Notes under the pieces: model-generated
Told to the model about the DNA's origin: nothing
The model's database searches: none
The model's input: only the letters and a program-made list of their open reading frames with translations
Shown: positions 1-10,939 of the stretch, piece by piece
How positions within the stretch are numbered: the stretch's first letter is position 1
How the letters are laid out: the number at the start of each line of letters is the position of its first letter
Source of the DNA: Meconema thalassinum
Lineage: Eukaryota > Arthropoda > Insecta > Orthoptera > Tettigoniidae
Reading direction: 5' to 3'
Assembly: GCA_946902985.2 (NCBI GenBank)
Contig: OX336388.2
Span: 291,130,526-291,194,525 of the forward strand
Length of the DNA stretch: 64,000 nucleotides
Program-made: the position numbers and the translations under genes

Positions 1-224
1 ATTTTTTCCATTCTTTCGTCAATGCCAATTGTCTACGGAGGTGACGAGGTGGTATGTTTGAGAGGACTGGTAACCAATCCAACGGTATATTTCGGATGGT
101 TCCTGGTATTTCATTATTCTAAATGTATATTTTTTACTTTTTACTTCTGTTGGGTAAAGAATATTCTCTTAAATGGGTAGTATGCTTGATAAACAAAATA
201 TTTTGGTCTATGTTGATCATATTA
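1..224. other. Unassigned left edge
   Basis: AT-rich sequence with no recognisable gene, repeat family or RNA signal. Short open frames here show no known motif. If the receptor exon at 43.4 kb is read correctly, this could be intronic. Confidence 0.4.
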
Positions 225-363
225 GTACAGGGCGGTCAGGAATGTTCTCCGCAGTGCGTACAAGCTGCAGCGAGAGATTACGTCAGCAGTTACGTTGGCA
301 GCACAATCAGTAAACTTTATACTCACCACAGCCATTCATAACTGATGCTAGAAGTACTGATAA

Positions 364-1190
364 CTAGGGCTCGGATTTTTAGGTAAATAAATATATTTTT
401 ATGTTAATACATATTTTAAGCAATGTTGCTATAAATACATAAATTTCTTCTTTTCACTTATTAGTTCATAAAATACATAATATTTCCTTTTTTAATCAGT
501 TTTTTATCAGTTTATTGCATTTTTGTTCTATGCTACTTCAACGGGGAAGAACCTGTGAGCTATCTTCATGCAGGGTGAATGTCTGCTTGCAGCTGTGTTT
601 TTCTTATCTTGTCGCCCCGTCACACTCACTGAGAAAGTCGGGGATTTCCTTGTCCATACTCAAATTGCACCACGTGCTAGTGCTACCTGGAACCAGTGTC
701 ACTCACATGCAGTTCATTTCTGACACTGTGAAATGTAGGCAGTTCTACGGTTCCTTAAGTAAAGGCAACTACAAGTTATCGTCTGCAACAAAATATTGTA
801 GAATTTAAAGATAATTTTAGTTCTGATGGGAGCGTTCTGTTCTGCCAACCATGTGGGCAAGCAATCAAGGCTGAACAGCGATCTCAAGTTACACAACACC
901 TCGAGGGCAAGAAACATATTAGCAAAATTTCGAGCCTTCAGAACAGGTGTTTCGCGATAATCGTCGGCCATTTGTGATGGACAACCTGAAGATGTCTCTC
1001 GTTGTGTATTGTAATGCTTTAGCAGTCAGTGAAGCATAGCATTCGTGAGTATAGCATATTGTTTATATTCACATTAATAAATTAAATTAAAATTAAATAT
1101 TTTTACCTTTGTGTCACATATTTCAGTTATTTTGAATACATAAAAAATAAATATTTCCAAGATTTTAGCACCTAAAAATCCGAGCCCTAG
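364..1190 (+). mobile_element. hAT-like DNA transposon, deleted copy
   Basis: Near-perfect terminal inverted repeats of 21 bp begin CTAGGGCTCGGATTTTTAGG at 364 and end with its reverse complement at 1,190. Flanks are TAA on both sides. If the ends are trimmed to TAGGG, the 8-bp flanks match at only 5 of 8 positions, so the target duplication is uncertain. Inside lies a CGGBP1/hAT-type zinc-finger remnant (759-977), which favours hAT over PIF/Harbinger. The transposase catalytic domain is absent, so this is a non-mobile internal deletion derivative. Confidence 0.6.
759..977 (+). pseudogene. CGGBP1/hAT-type zinc-finger remnant
   Basis: An open frame from just after a TAA at 756-758 to a TGA at 975-977 contains SSDGSVLFCQPCGQA followed by HLEGKKHISK. 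This is a Cys-x2-Cys ... His-x5-His finger in the arrangement seen at the N-terminus of CGG-binding-protein-like and hAT transposase-derived proteins. In that family the finger contacts DNA. There is no good start codon and nothing downstream resembles the hAT catalytic core, so this is a fragment. It sits centrally between the terminal inverted repeats of the 364-1,190 element, which explains its origin. Confidence 0.55.
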
Positions 1191-1716
1191 TAATGACACA
1201 CATGCTCGCTTATTGCAATACGCACTGACGAATTTGACAGCCCACACATGTTGCCTTCACTCTATCAAGGACACCGTGCTGCCAACTAAACTGATGACGC
1301 AACCACTCGCACGTAGCCACTGCGGGGAACATTCCCGAGCGCCCTGTGTCATGCTGCGCTATTTAACCACACAGGACAGCAAAACTCAGCCACTGCGTAT
1401 ATAGTGCAGTGGCGTACGCAGGATTTCCTTCTGGGGGGGGGGGGTCAATAATATAATGGTATAATTATGTACATTATTAAAGAGGCATATGACCTTGCTG
1501 TTCCGACCCTTAAAATATTCATCAAAAACTTTGCATGAATAATTTTAGGTCTTATTTTTTCTTCGACACAATAAAGAAATGAAAAATAATATTCTGAAAA
1601 CAGTCACTAAATATTAAAACTGAAACGATGCAGTGGTACCATCATGACCATAGTTACGTGGTTGCTTATAATATTGATATTATTATTGATTTAAGCCCAC
1701 TACGGAGCGCTTATGA

Positions 1717-1911
1717 CTAGTTCTTCTTCGATTCTCTTTTCCGTTTCCAATATCTCTTGAGCCCTGCTGATAATTTCTCCTTTCTCTCCTGCGAAAGGGG
1801 CTTCCGAAATTTAGGGACTCTAGGTCGTGGGGTCCAAGACTCTACCATAGCACAAAATTTAGAACGATCTTCTACATCAAGGTCAGCAATTCCAGCCGAA
1901 TCCAAGTCCAT
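1717..1911 (-). pseudogene. Non-LTR retrotransposon ORF2 C-terminal tail
   Basis: The encoded 64 residues include DVEDRSKF near residue 12 and end with the basic tail LSQERKEKLSAGLKRYWKRK. The same layout (DxRSKF, then SERMxRYWxxKR and a stop) recurs at 41.8 kb, and the basic tail alone recurs at 10.96, 36.6, 40.4 and 45.1 kb. In these LINEs this is the extreme C-terminus, after the reverse transcriptase. The DNA just past the stop contains GCGCTCCGTAGTGGGC, which resembles GCGCTCCTTAAGTGGGC past the 10.96-kb copy, so the 3' UTR is shared. It is 5'-truncated, with no RT motif attached. Confidence 0.6.
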
Positions 1912-2215
1912 TAGTATTATAATATTGATATTATGTGAGTCTGCGTGTTCCCACCGCCATTACTATTAACTCTCAAAATCTGCCATCTTGATGACTTTAT
2001 CTGTATCATTAATTGGAATAAATTGCAGAAACTCCCCATGTACTGATTTATCTTTAACGAAACAGGCACACAATTAAAGCAACCCGAAGCGACGTAGAAA
2101 ACATTACCGATCGCACACTTCAACAGTAAAACCGATCTATGGCCAGCTCCAACACTGAAAGAGGAGTCTCGCTGCGAGCAGAGTGCAGGACATTTACCAA
2201 GTGATAATGATGCCA

Positions 2216-2937
2216 ATTGTTGTTTTAAGGGGTCTAACATCTAGGTTATCGGCCTCTAATGGTTTCGGTGATCGTGAACATGATAATGAAATGTAAACTA
2301 TAACTAAAACTACCTACCAACTTATATACTAGAAGAAGAAATGGAAAACAAAAGGAAAATAAGCCAAATAAAGGACAGGAGGGAAAGAAATGCCCTCAAC
2401 CCTCGAAGAATGCGGATTGAGGGACTTGGAAGGAAGGAGAGCCATGAAAGGCAGATAGGAAAGTGAAAGAGGAGAGGGTCCACCCCAAAGATAATGGATA
2501 AAAGAGGGAAAACCGGACTCAGCTCAGGAATGCCTCGGGGTCGCCAACTCCCGAACTCACCAGCCGTGAGCCCCTGAGGGTGTAGCAATATCCAGGATGC
2601 ACCAGAAGTGGTGGGGCTACATACACCCTGCCTCCTTGAGGGCCTTGAGCAGAAGGTAGGAGACAACATGAAAAGAAAAAGAAGGCTGACCCCTCGCCGA
2701 AGGAGGGTATCTGAAAAGATGAGACAAGGGCCAATTAGGGTGGGAAAGGAAGATCCTCCCTAGGCCTCGGATACCCTATTACCGTCGGGTGGGAAGAGAA
2801 CAAGAGTTGACCAAGTGAGGTCGACAGGAAAGAAGACGGAGAGGAGCCCGGCACAAGTAAGTGGAAGCAATGCCGGACGAAGCTGGGGCCCCGTGGTCGC
2901 CAACCCACGTCCCACTAGATATGAGCCCCTGGGGGGA
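2216..2937 (-). mobile_element. Family A interspersed repeat (about 720 bp), copy 1
   Basis: On the minus strand this runs from a CGACCACGGGACCCCAGCTG-like head to a tail reading GGCCGATAACCTAGATGTTA followed by GGCCCCTTAAAACAACAATT. The same unit recurs at 26.7-28.2, 31.4-32.2 and 34.2-35.0 kb, with a tail fragment at 42.1 kb. Tails normally end in a CAT/ATC microsatellite. A B-box-like GGTTCGATTCCCA precedes the 34-kb copy, so a tRNA-headed SINE is possible. Open frames inside the copies are low-complexity Ser/Leu/Pro and not conserved as protein. Confidence 0.8.
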
Positions 2938-3872
2938 TTTTACCAATTGACGAACGTAATCACTTTTAAAATATATACAGGAGTTAAGACGCCTCCCTAG
3001 TGGTGGTGTAGAACAGGTGATAGATGGAGCAATATGACGGTTCAAGTAAAGAAAATTCTCTGGGGGGAGGTAACCCTAAACGCCAATGGGCAAGAGCTGT
3101 TGTTCTAAGAGTTGATGCAGTTGTAGCCCAGCCTGACCTCGTACGAGCACCTGTGAGTATATGGCAGTGCTGTGGTCTGGTCCGGACAGCTGTTGGGGTC
3201 AGTTGAGCAATAAAAGCTTAGCCTTCAGGAACACGAGTTGGAGGAGTACGCTCGATACGATATCCAGAGAACCCCCGCAGCAGTCACCTAGGATAGGAAA
3301 CAACATGTTGGATTCACTGGGGCTTCCTGTACACATATCTTCTCCGACTAATTGCACTAGGCCATTTCTCGGCCTTTTGTATTATTATTTTTTTATTTTA
3401 TTTTTTGTTTTGTTTTAGTTTTGACATCTCCATATATTGAGCGACGTGGTGGACTTCACACTAAAGAGTAAGTCACGTGAAAAAGAAGATCGTTCCAAGA
3501 AAGGGCGCACCGGTACGTCCCGAGCTTGTACCTTAACAAAACCAATCTATACGGCAGTGAGAAGCAGTAGGCCGAAGCAGGGCCAGGTCTTATTGCGCAA
3601 GATGGCAACCTAACTCTTTAATAGCGGGCTTTTCAAATGATTATTTTTTGGTTGTTGACAATCTATATATATAATACGCTAAGGTGTATGTATCACAAAA
3701 CTCAAGGTCCTAAACCAGAGGGAGTTAGAAGGTGTGGTTTGTACCAAAATCTTCCAAATCGTCTCAATAGTATAGGGAAAATCTTGCTTTTCTTGAAAAG
3801 TCAACGGAAATATATTTGTTTGTTTAAAAAGTGTGTTTAAACAAATAAAGATGAATCTAATAACTTCACGGA
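2938..3872. other. Spacer before satellite
   Basis: No recognised gene or repeat family. A T-rich tract lies at 3,380-3,418. The sequence runs directly into the first, partial satellite monomer at about 3,873. Confidence 0.4.
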
Positions 3873-6800
3873 CAGATTGTCGCTAGGCGACAACGACTAA
3901 CTCTGTATCATGATAGTCAAAGCCGCACCAATACTGAACCTGACTTGAAGGGCAGATTGGCCGTCTTAAAGATTGTCGCTAGGCGACAACGACTAACTCT
4001 GTATCATGATAGTCAAAGCCGCACCGATACTGAACCTCACTTGATGGGCAGATTGGCCGTCTTAAAGATTGTCGCTAGGCGACAACGACTAACTCTGTAT
4101 CATGATAGTCAAAGCCGCACCGATACTGAACCTGACTAGATGGGCAGATTGGCCGTCTTAAAGATTGTCGCTAGGCGACAACGACTAACTCTGTATCATG
4201 ATAGTCAAAGTCGCACCGATACTGAACCTGACTTGATGGGCAGATTGGCCGTCTTAAAGATTGTCGCTAGGCGACAACGACTAACTCTGTATCATGATAG
4301 TCAAAGCCGCACCAATACTGAACCTGACTAGATGGGCAGATTGGCCGTCTTAAAGATTGTCGCTAGGCGACAACGACTAACTCTGTATCATGATAGTCAA
4401 AGCCGCACCGATACTGAACCTGACTAGATGGGCAGATTGGCCGTCTTAAAGATTGTCTCTAGGCGACAACGACTAACTCTGTATCATGATAGTCAAAGCC
4501 GCACCGATACTGAACCTGACTAGATGGGCAGATTGGCCGTCTTAAAGATTGTCGCTAGGCGACAACGACTTACTCTGTATCATGATAGTCAAAGCCGCAC
4601 CGATACTGAACCTGACTAGATGGGCAGATTGGCCGTCTTAAAGATTGTCGCTAGGCGACAACGACTAACTCTGTATCATGATAGTCAAAGCCGCACCAAT
4701 ACTGAACCTGACTAGATGGGCAGATTGGCCGTCTTAAAGATTGTCGCTAGGCGACAACGACTAACTCTGTATCATGATAGTCAAAGCCGCACCGATACTG
4801 AACCTGACTAGATGGGCAGATTGGCCGTCTTAAAGATTGTCTCTAGGCGACAACGACTAACTCTGTATCATGATAGTCAAAGCCGCACCGATACTGAACC
4901 TGACTAGATGGGCAGATTGGCCGTCTTAAAGATTGTCGCTAGGCGACAACGACTAACTCTGTATCATGATAGTCAAAGTCGCACCGATACTGAACCTGAC
5001 TTGATGGGCAGATTGGCCGTCTTAAAGATTGTCGCTAGGCGACAACGACTAACTCTGTATCATGATAGTCAAAGCCGCACCAATACTGAACCTGACTTGA
5101 AGGGCAGATTGGCCGTCTTAAAGATTGTCGCTAGGCGACAACGACTAACTCTGTATCATGATAGTCAAAGCCGCACCGATACTGAACCTCACTTGATGGG
5201 CAGATTGGCCGTCTTAAAGATTGTCGCTAGGCGACAACGACTAACTCTGTATCATGATAGTCAAAGCCGCACCGATACTGAACCTGACTAGATGGGCAGA
5301 TTGGCCGTCTTAAAGATTGTCGCTAGGCGACAACGACTAACTCTGTATCATGATAGTCAAAGTCGCACCGATACTGAACCTGACTTGATGGGCAGATTGG
5401 CCGTCTTAAAGATTGTCGCTAGGCGACAACGACTAACTCTGTATCATGATAGTCAAAGCCGCACCAATACTGAACCTGACTAGATGGGCAGATTGGCCGT
5501 CTTAAAGATTGTCGCTAGGCGACAACGACTAACTCTGTATCATGATAGTCAAAGCCGCACCGATACTGAACCTGACTAGATGGGCAGATTGGCCGTCTTA
5601 AAGATTGTCTCTAGGCGACAACGACTAACTCTGTATCATGATAGTCAAAGCCGCACCGATACTGAACCTGACTAGATGGGCAGATTGGCCGTCTTAAAGA
5701 TTGTCGCTAGGCGACAACGACTTACTCTGTATCATGATAGTCAAAGCCGCACCGATACTGAACCTGACTAGATGGGCAGATTGGCCGTCTTAAAGATTGT
5801 CGCTAGGCGACAACGACTTACTCTGTATCATGATAGTCAAAGCCGCACCAATACTGAACCTGACTTGATGGGCAGATTGGCCGTCTTAAAGATTGTCGCT
5901 AGGCGACAACGACTAACTCTGTATCATGATAGTCAAAGCCGCACCAATACTGAACCTGACTAGATGGGCAGATTGGCCGTCTTAAAGATTGTCGCTAGGC
6001 GACAACGACTAACTCTGTATCATGATAGTCAAAGCCGCACCGATACTGAACCTGACTAGATGGGCGGATTGGCCGTCTTAAAGATTGTCGCTAGGCGACA
6101 ACGACTTACTCTGTATCATGATAGTCAAAGCCGCACCAATACTGAACCTGACTTGATGGGCGGATCGGCCGTCTTAAAGATTGTCGCTAGGCAACAACGA
6201 CTAACTCTGTATCATGATAGTCAAAGCCGCACCAATACTGAACCTGACTAGATGGGCAGATTGGCCGTCTTAAAGATTGTCGCTAGGCGACAACGACTTA
6301 CTCTGTATCATGATAGTCAAAGCCGCACCAATACTGAACCTGACTTGATGGGCTGATTGGCCGTCTTAAAGATTGTCGCTAGGCGACAACGACTTACTCT
6401 GTATCATGATAGTCAAAGCCGCACCAATACTGAACCTGACTTGATGGGCGGATTGGCCGTCTTAAAGATTGTCTCTAGGCGACAACGACTAACTCTGTAT
6501 CATGATAGTCAAAGCCGCACCAATACTGAACCTGACTTGATGGGCGGATTGGCCGTCTTAAAGATTGTCGCTAGGCGACAACGACTAACTCTGTATCATG
6601 ATAGTCAAAGCCGCACCGATACTGAACCTGACTAGATGGGCAGATTGGCCGTCTTAAAGATTGTCGCTAGGTGACAACGACTAACTCTGTATCATGATGG
6701 TCAAAGCCGCACCAATACTGAACCTGACTAGATGGGCAGATTGGCCGTCTTAAAGATTGTCGCTAGGCGACAACGACTAACTCTGTATCATGATAGTCAA

Positions 6801-8908
6801 AGCCGCACCGATACTGAACCTGACTAGATGGGCAGATTGGCCGTCTTAAAGATTGTCTCTAGGCGACAACGACTAACTCTGTATCATGATAGTCAAAGCC
6901 GCACCGATACTGAACCTGACTAGATGGGCAGATTGGCCGTCTTAAAGATTGTCGCTAGGCGACAACGACTTACTCTGTATCATGATAGTCAAAGCCGCAC
7001 CGATACTGAACCTGACTAGATGGGCAGATTGGCCGTCTTAAAGATTGTCGCTAGGCGACAACGACTTACTCTGTATCATGATAGTCAAAGCCGCACCAAT
7101 ACTGAACCTGACTTGATGGGCAGATTGGCCGTCTTAAAGATTGTCGCTAGGCGACAACGACTAACTCTGTATCATGATAGTCAAAGCCGCACCAATACTG
7201 AACCTGACTAGATGGGCAGATTGGCCGTCTTAAAGATTGTCGCTAGGCGACAACGACTAACTCTGTATCATGATAGTCAAAGCCGCACCGATACTGAACC
7301 TGACTAGATGGGCGGATTGGCCGTCTTAAAGATTGTCGCTAGGCGACAACGACTTACTCTGTATCATGATAGTCAAAGCCGCACCAATACTGAACCTGAC
7401 TTGATGGGCGGATTGGCCGTCTTAAAGATTGTCGCTAGGCAACAACGACTAACTCTGTATCATGATAGTCAAAGCCGCACCAATACTGAACCTGACTAGA
7501 TGGGCAGATTGGCCGTCTTAAAGATTGTCGCTAGGCGACAACGACTTACTCTGTATCATGATAGTCAAAGCCGCACCAATACTGAACCTGACTTGATGGG
7601 CTGATTGGCCGTCTTAAAGATTGTCGCTAGGCGACAACGACTTACTCTGTATCATGATAGTCAAAGCCGCACCAATACTGAACCTGACTTGATGGGCGGA
7701 TTGGCCGTCTTAAAGATTGTCTCTAGGCGACAACGACTAACTCTGTATCATGATAGTCAAAGCCGCACCAATACTGAACCTGACTAGATGGGCAGATTGG
7801 CCGTCTTAAAGATTGTCGCTAGGCGACAACGACTTACTCTGTATCATGATAGTCAAAGCCGCACCAATACTGAACCTGACTTGATGGGCGGATTGGCCGT
7901 CTTAAAGATTGTCGCTAGGCAACAACGACTTACTCTGTATCATGATAGTCAAAGCCGCACCAATACTGAACCTGACTTGATGGGCAGATTGGCCGTCTTA
8001 AAGATTGTCGCTAGGCGACAACGACTAACTCTGTATCATGATGGTCAAAGCCGCACCAATACTGAACCTGACTTGATGGGCGGATTGGCCGTCTTAAAGA
8101 TTGTCGCTAGGCGACAACGACTAACTCTGTATCATGATAGTCAAAGCCGCACCGATACTGAACCTGACTAGATGGGCAGATTGGCCGTCTTAAAGATTGT
8201 CGCTAGGTGACAACGACTAACTCTGTATCATGATGGTCAAAGCCGCACCAATACTGAACCTGACTTGATGGGCGGATTGGCCGTCTTAAAGATTGTCGCT
8301 AGGCGACAACGACTAACTCTGTATCATGATAGTCAAAGCCGCACCAATACTGAACCTGACTTGATGGGCAGATTGATCGTATTAAAGATTGTCGCTAGGC
8401 GACATTGACTTACTCTGTATCATGATGGTCAAAGCCGCACCAATACTGAACCTGACTTGAAGGGCAGATTGGCCGTCTTAAAGATTGTCGCTAGGCGACA
8501 ACGACTAACTCTGTATCATGATAGTCAAAGCCGCACCAATACTGAACCTGACTTGATGGGCGGATTGGCCGTCTTAAAGATTGTCGCTAGGCAACAACGA
8601 CTTACTCTGTATCATGATAGTCAAAGCCGCACCAATACTGAACCTGACTTGATGGGCAGATTGGCCGTCTTTAAGATTGTCGCTAGGCAACAACGACTTA
8701 CTCTGTATCATGATAGTCAAAGCCGCACCAATACTGAACCTGACTTGATGGGCGGATTGGCCGTCTTTAAGATTGTCGCTAGGCAACAACGACTTACTCT
8801 GTATCATGATAGTCAAAGCCGCACCAATACTGAACCTGACTTGATGGGCAGATTGGCCGTCTTAAAGATTGTCGCTAGGCGACAACGACTTACTCTGCAT
8901 CATGCTAG
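3873..8908. repeat. 96-bp satellite array, about 52 monomers
   Basis: Contiguous 96-bp monomers with exact phase: a monomer starts at 3,948 and every 96 bp after it. Each contains the perfect 7-bp hairpin TTGTCGC-TAG-GCGACAA, then GTATCATGATAGTCAAAG. Diagnostic variants are GTCTCT for GTCGCT, CTTACT for CTAACT, GCAACAAC for GCGACAAC, GCGG or GCTG for GCAG, and TTGA for TAGA at the monomer join. Variant order shows block duplications: 3,948-4,619 repeats at 5,100-5,771 (12-monomer shift) and 5,484-6,539 repeats at 6,732-7,787 (13-monomer shift). The last monomers (from 8,364) are the most diverged, as expected at an array edge. Because 96 is divisible by 3, 32-residue repeat frames appear on both strands; I regard these as by-products. 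The array ends about 570 bp before the Helitron OTU ORF. Confidence 0.97.
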
Positions 8909-9475
8909 TCCGGTAAAAATTGCTAAAGGACATCGTCCATCCTACAGATTATGGTTGACCTAGGCAACACCGTGAATAGAAAGTAGAGTGCACATCTTCA
9001 TCGTAGATTCAGCGACCCCTTCTAATCCATTTTAAATACGTACGCTGTTGGCAACTCTTTTATCTACGTGTTCCCCTTCACAACCAGCACAGAGTTGTGG
9101 GAGAAATACAAAGACTAGATGGCCGAAGATATTCTGCGCAGAAGACGTCAGGAACCATAAAATCATGGCATGGATTTCACAGAAGAAATATACGAGCTAG
9201 ATAGCAAACAGAATCGGTGTCGCCAGTTACTCGCGGGAGTTTCCACAATTAGATCTAGATATACGAGCTGTGGCAACAGTTGGTAGCAAAACTGAATGTA
9301 TGTTTTGTTTATGTTGTAGATTGGTTGAAGATTAGTAAGTCGATCAAGACGGCCGCTATGATAAATTAATAAAAACGTATTGCCACTCACAATGTCAGTA
9401 TTCTCAATCAAATGTGCTATAGAGCAATCGTCCCACTCACTTTAGTTCTGCCTGTCGCTCTGTATACGTGTTACA
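8909..9475. other. Satellite-to-Helitron junction, probable Helitron 5' region
   Basis: No open frame of note. The element's 5' end (expected to begin TC after a host A) was not located. Two near-identical motifs containing ATATACGAGCT occur at 9,189-9,199 and 9,261-9,271. Whether the satellite lies inside or outside the Helitron cannot be told from this copy alone. Confidence 0.35.
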
Positions 9476-10075
9476 ATGAGCTACGAAGATTTGAATATAA
9501 ATGACATTCCTACGGCTCATCGTGTTATTCCGATGCGCATAGATGGGTCATGTCTATTCCATTCCTTATCTTACTGCGTCTTTGGTTCTACGGAAATGTA
9601 TCTTAAAATACGTGAATCTATTATAAATCATGTTACGAGTAACTGGGATAGATTTCAATTATGGGCATACAATCATGACGCCGGGGCTGACAACCATACG
9701 TCTCCTGTCGAATATTATAACGACATGATTCGGCTATCAACTTATGGTACTACATGTGAACTCACTGCTGCTGGTGATATATTTCCTTTCACATTTGAAG
9801 TATATAGAGGTAGACAGTGTTTGTATTCCTTCGGTAATTATGGAAATCCTGTTAAACGACTACGCTTTACAGATGATTACAATAGTGGGCATTTCGATGT
9901 TTATGAGGAAATGAATCCTAGCATTAGAATTCCTACCCATGTTGAAATTCCCTCAACTAATAATCACCAAGCGAAACGCAGAAGACCAGTGAAAGTCAAA
10001 CGCGGCGGTAGGCCTCCTGTTCATTTAACGGGTGAAGATTTAGAGATCACTTGGCTTACCCTGAAGAATTTTTGA
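9476..10075 (+). CDS. OTU-type cysteine protease domain of a Helitron protein
   Basis: The 199-codon frame encodes an ovarian-tumour (OTU) domain. The nucleophile loop RIDGSCLFHSLS places Asp23 and Cys26 at residues 21-32, the Y-G-x-x-CEL-x-AA-x-D strand lies at residues 90-101, and the catalytic His is at NSGHFDVYEE (His139). OTU enzymes cleave ubiquitin chains; in rolling-circle transposons the domain accompanies the Rep-helicase polyprotein, where its job is unknown. Residues 168-181 are strongly basic and end in KRGGRPP, resembling an AT-hook. The frame stops at LKNF, but the helicase frame resumes in another phase within the same bases (10,057), so this is the 5' part of a collapsed polyprotein. 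The first ATG is a plausible start; no splice sites are needed. All OTU catalytic residues look intact. Confidence 0.8.
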   Translation: MSYEDLNINDIPTAHRVIPMRIDGSCLFHSLSYCVFGSTEMYLKIRESIINHVTSNWDRFQLWAYNHDAGADNHTSPVEYYNDMIRLSTYGTTCELTAAGDIFPFTFEVYRGRQCLYSFGNYGNPVKRLRFTDDYNSGHFDVYEEMNPSIRIPTHVEIPSTNNHQAKRRRPVKVKRGGRPPVHLTGEDLEITWLTLKNF

Positions 10076-10538
10076 ACAGTCTGACACCAACTGGCATGCC
10101 TCCACACATACTTAGACTTAATAAAAGTGCTATAATTATGTAATTAAGAAATATTCAACCCTCAAAAGGGGTCTGCAAAGGGACGAGGCTAATAGTTAAC
10201 GGGTTACAACGTAATATCATAGAGGCAACTATTATAGATTCTGATAAGAGAGAAATCGTTTTCATTCTCAGGATAACCCTTATTCCCTCTCATACGAACA
10301 TGCCTTTTAAATTTAAAAGAAGGCAATTCCCTGTATGGTTGGCTTTCTCACTCAGGGTCAGACTTTCGATAAAATCTGCCTTTACTTGACAAACCCCGTC
10401 TTTACTCATGGACAGCTTTACGTAGCCCTTTCACGGGTAAGATCGTTTAGCTCGCTATCGGTTGTGTCAACAAGTAACAAAATAACCGACTGTGAGTTTA
10501 GAGAAATTTTTGATAGATACATTCAAAAAGTATCTTAA
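10057..10538 (+). pseudogene. PIF1-type helicase C-terminus of Helitron, broken
   Basis: Starting at 10,057 the frame reads YPEEFLNSLTPTGMPPH, stops at a TAA (10,141-10,143), then continues through GVCKGTRLIVNGLQRN and MPFKFKRRQFPV. A deletion and frameshift near 10,345 remove the residues normally found before the next motif, and the other phase resumes with TQGQTFDKICLYL and FTHGQLYVALSRVRS. These are conserved helicase motifs of Helitron Rep-Hel proteins, which unwind DNA during rolling-circle transposition. The Rep nuclease and the front of the helicase are missing, so OTU has been joined almost directly to the helicase end. Lesions: one nonsense codon and at least two frame changes. Confidence 0.88.
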
Positions 10539-10787
10539 CAAAATGATCTTGGAAGAAATGTGATTTGGCTTCTTAAATACAACTCTGTACACCTCACTCG
10601 AGAACTACTGTATGTGAAAGAAGTCCTGGTTGTATCCCAAATGTCCTCTGTGAAGTTATCATACCACAGCCCAGTTGGATATTTCCTTCCTGCACTGGTA
10701 TCAACATTTTAAGTTTGAGAAGTTTTTATCGTAAATAAATGTAATGTTACTAATAGCTCGGGCCGTTGCTTACATTGCACTGTTATT

Positions 10788-10817
10788 GCGTAGATACTCT
10801 ACGCGGGCTCTGCTAGT
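10788..10817 (+). other. Helitron 3' terminus (hairpin plus CTAG)
   Basis: A perfect 7-bp hairpin, GCGTAGA-TAC-TCTACGC (10,788-10,804), is followed 8 nt later by CTAG (10,813-10,816) and a T. This matches the canonical Helitron end: a short GC-rich hairpin about 10 nt before a terminal CTRR, inserted into an A/T dinucleotide. It lies 250 bp past the helicase remnant on the same strand and so defines the right boundary of this element. Confidence 0.85.
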
Positions 10818-10939
10818 TAATAATTATGTATTTATTTATTTAATTATTATTTATTTTAATTTAATTTATTATTAATATTAATGCTATTTGTATCTTTATT
10901 TAATTTATTTTATTTTAATATTTAATATATTCTTCTTCT

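Larger units (their letters stand above)
225..1352. mobile_element. Foldback element, roughly 100-bp inverted arms
   Basis: The left arm (about 225-320) and the reverse complement of the right arm (about 1,260-1,352) share the blocks ACAGGGCG, GGAATGTTC.CCGCAGTG and TTGGCAGCAC in the same order with moderate divergence. The loop is occupied by the hAT-like element at 364-1,190, so the foldback is the older of the two. It carries no coding capacity of its own and its superfamily was not identified. Confidence 0.5.

Noticed and set aside
1404..1442. CAGTGGCGTACGCAGG followed by a G-run as a transposon end
   Set aside because: It resembles terminal sequences seen in insect elements, but no partner terminus or target duplication was found nearby.
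3873..8908. CRISPR-like or hammerhead-bearing repeat array
   Set aside because: Repeats are contiguous with no spacers and the genome is eukaryotic. CTGACTTGATGGG lacks the ordered CUGANGA/GAAA core.
3945..8963. Repetitive 63-168-codon frames as a repeat protein gene
   Set aside because: Frames open on both strands, interrupted by TAG at many monomer joins, with no start context, splice sites or known fold. They are explained by a 96-bp satellite.
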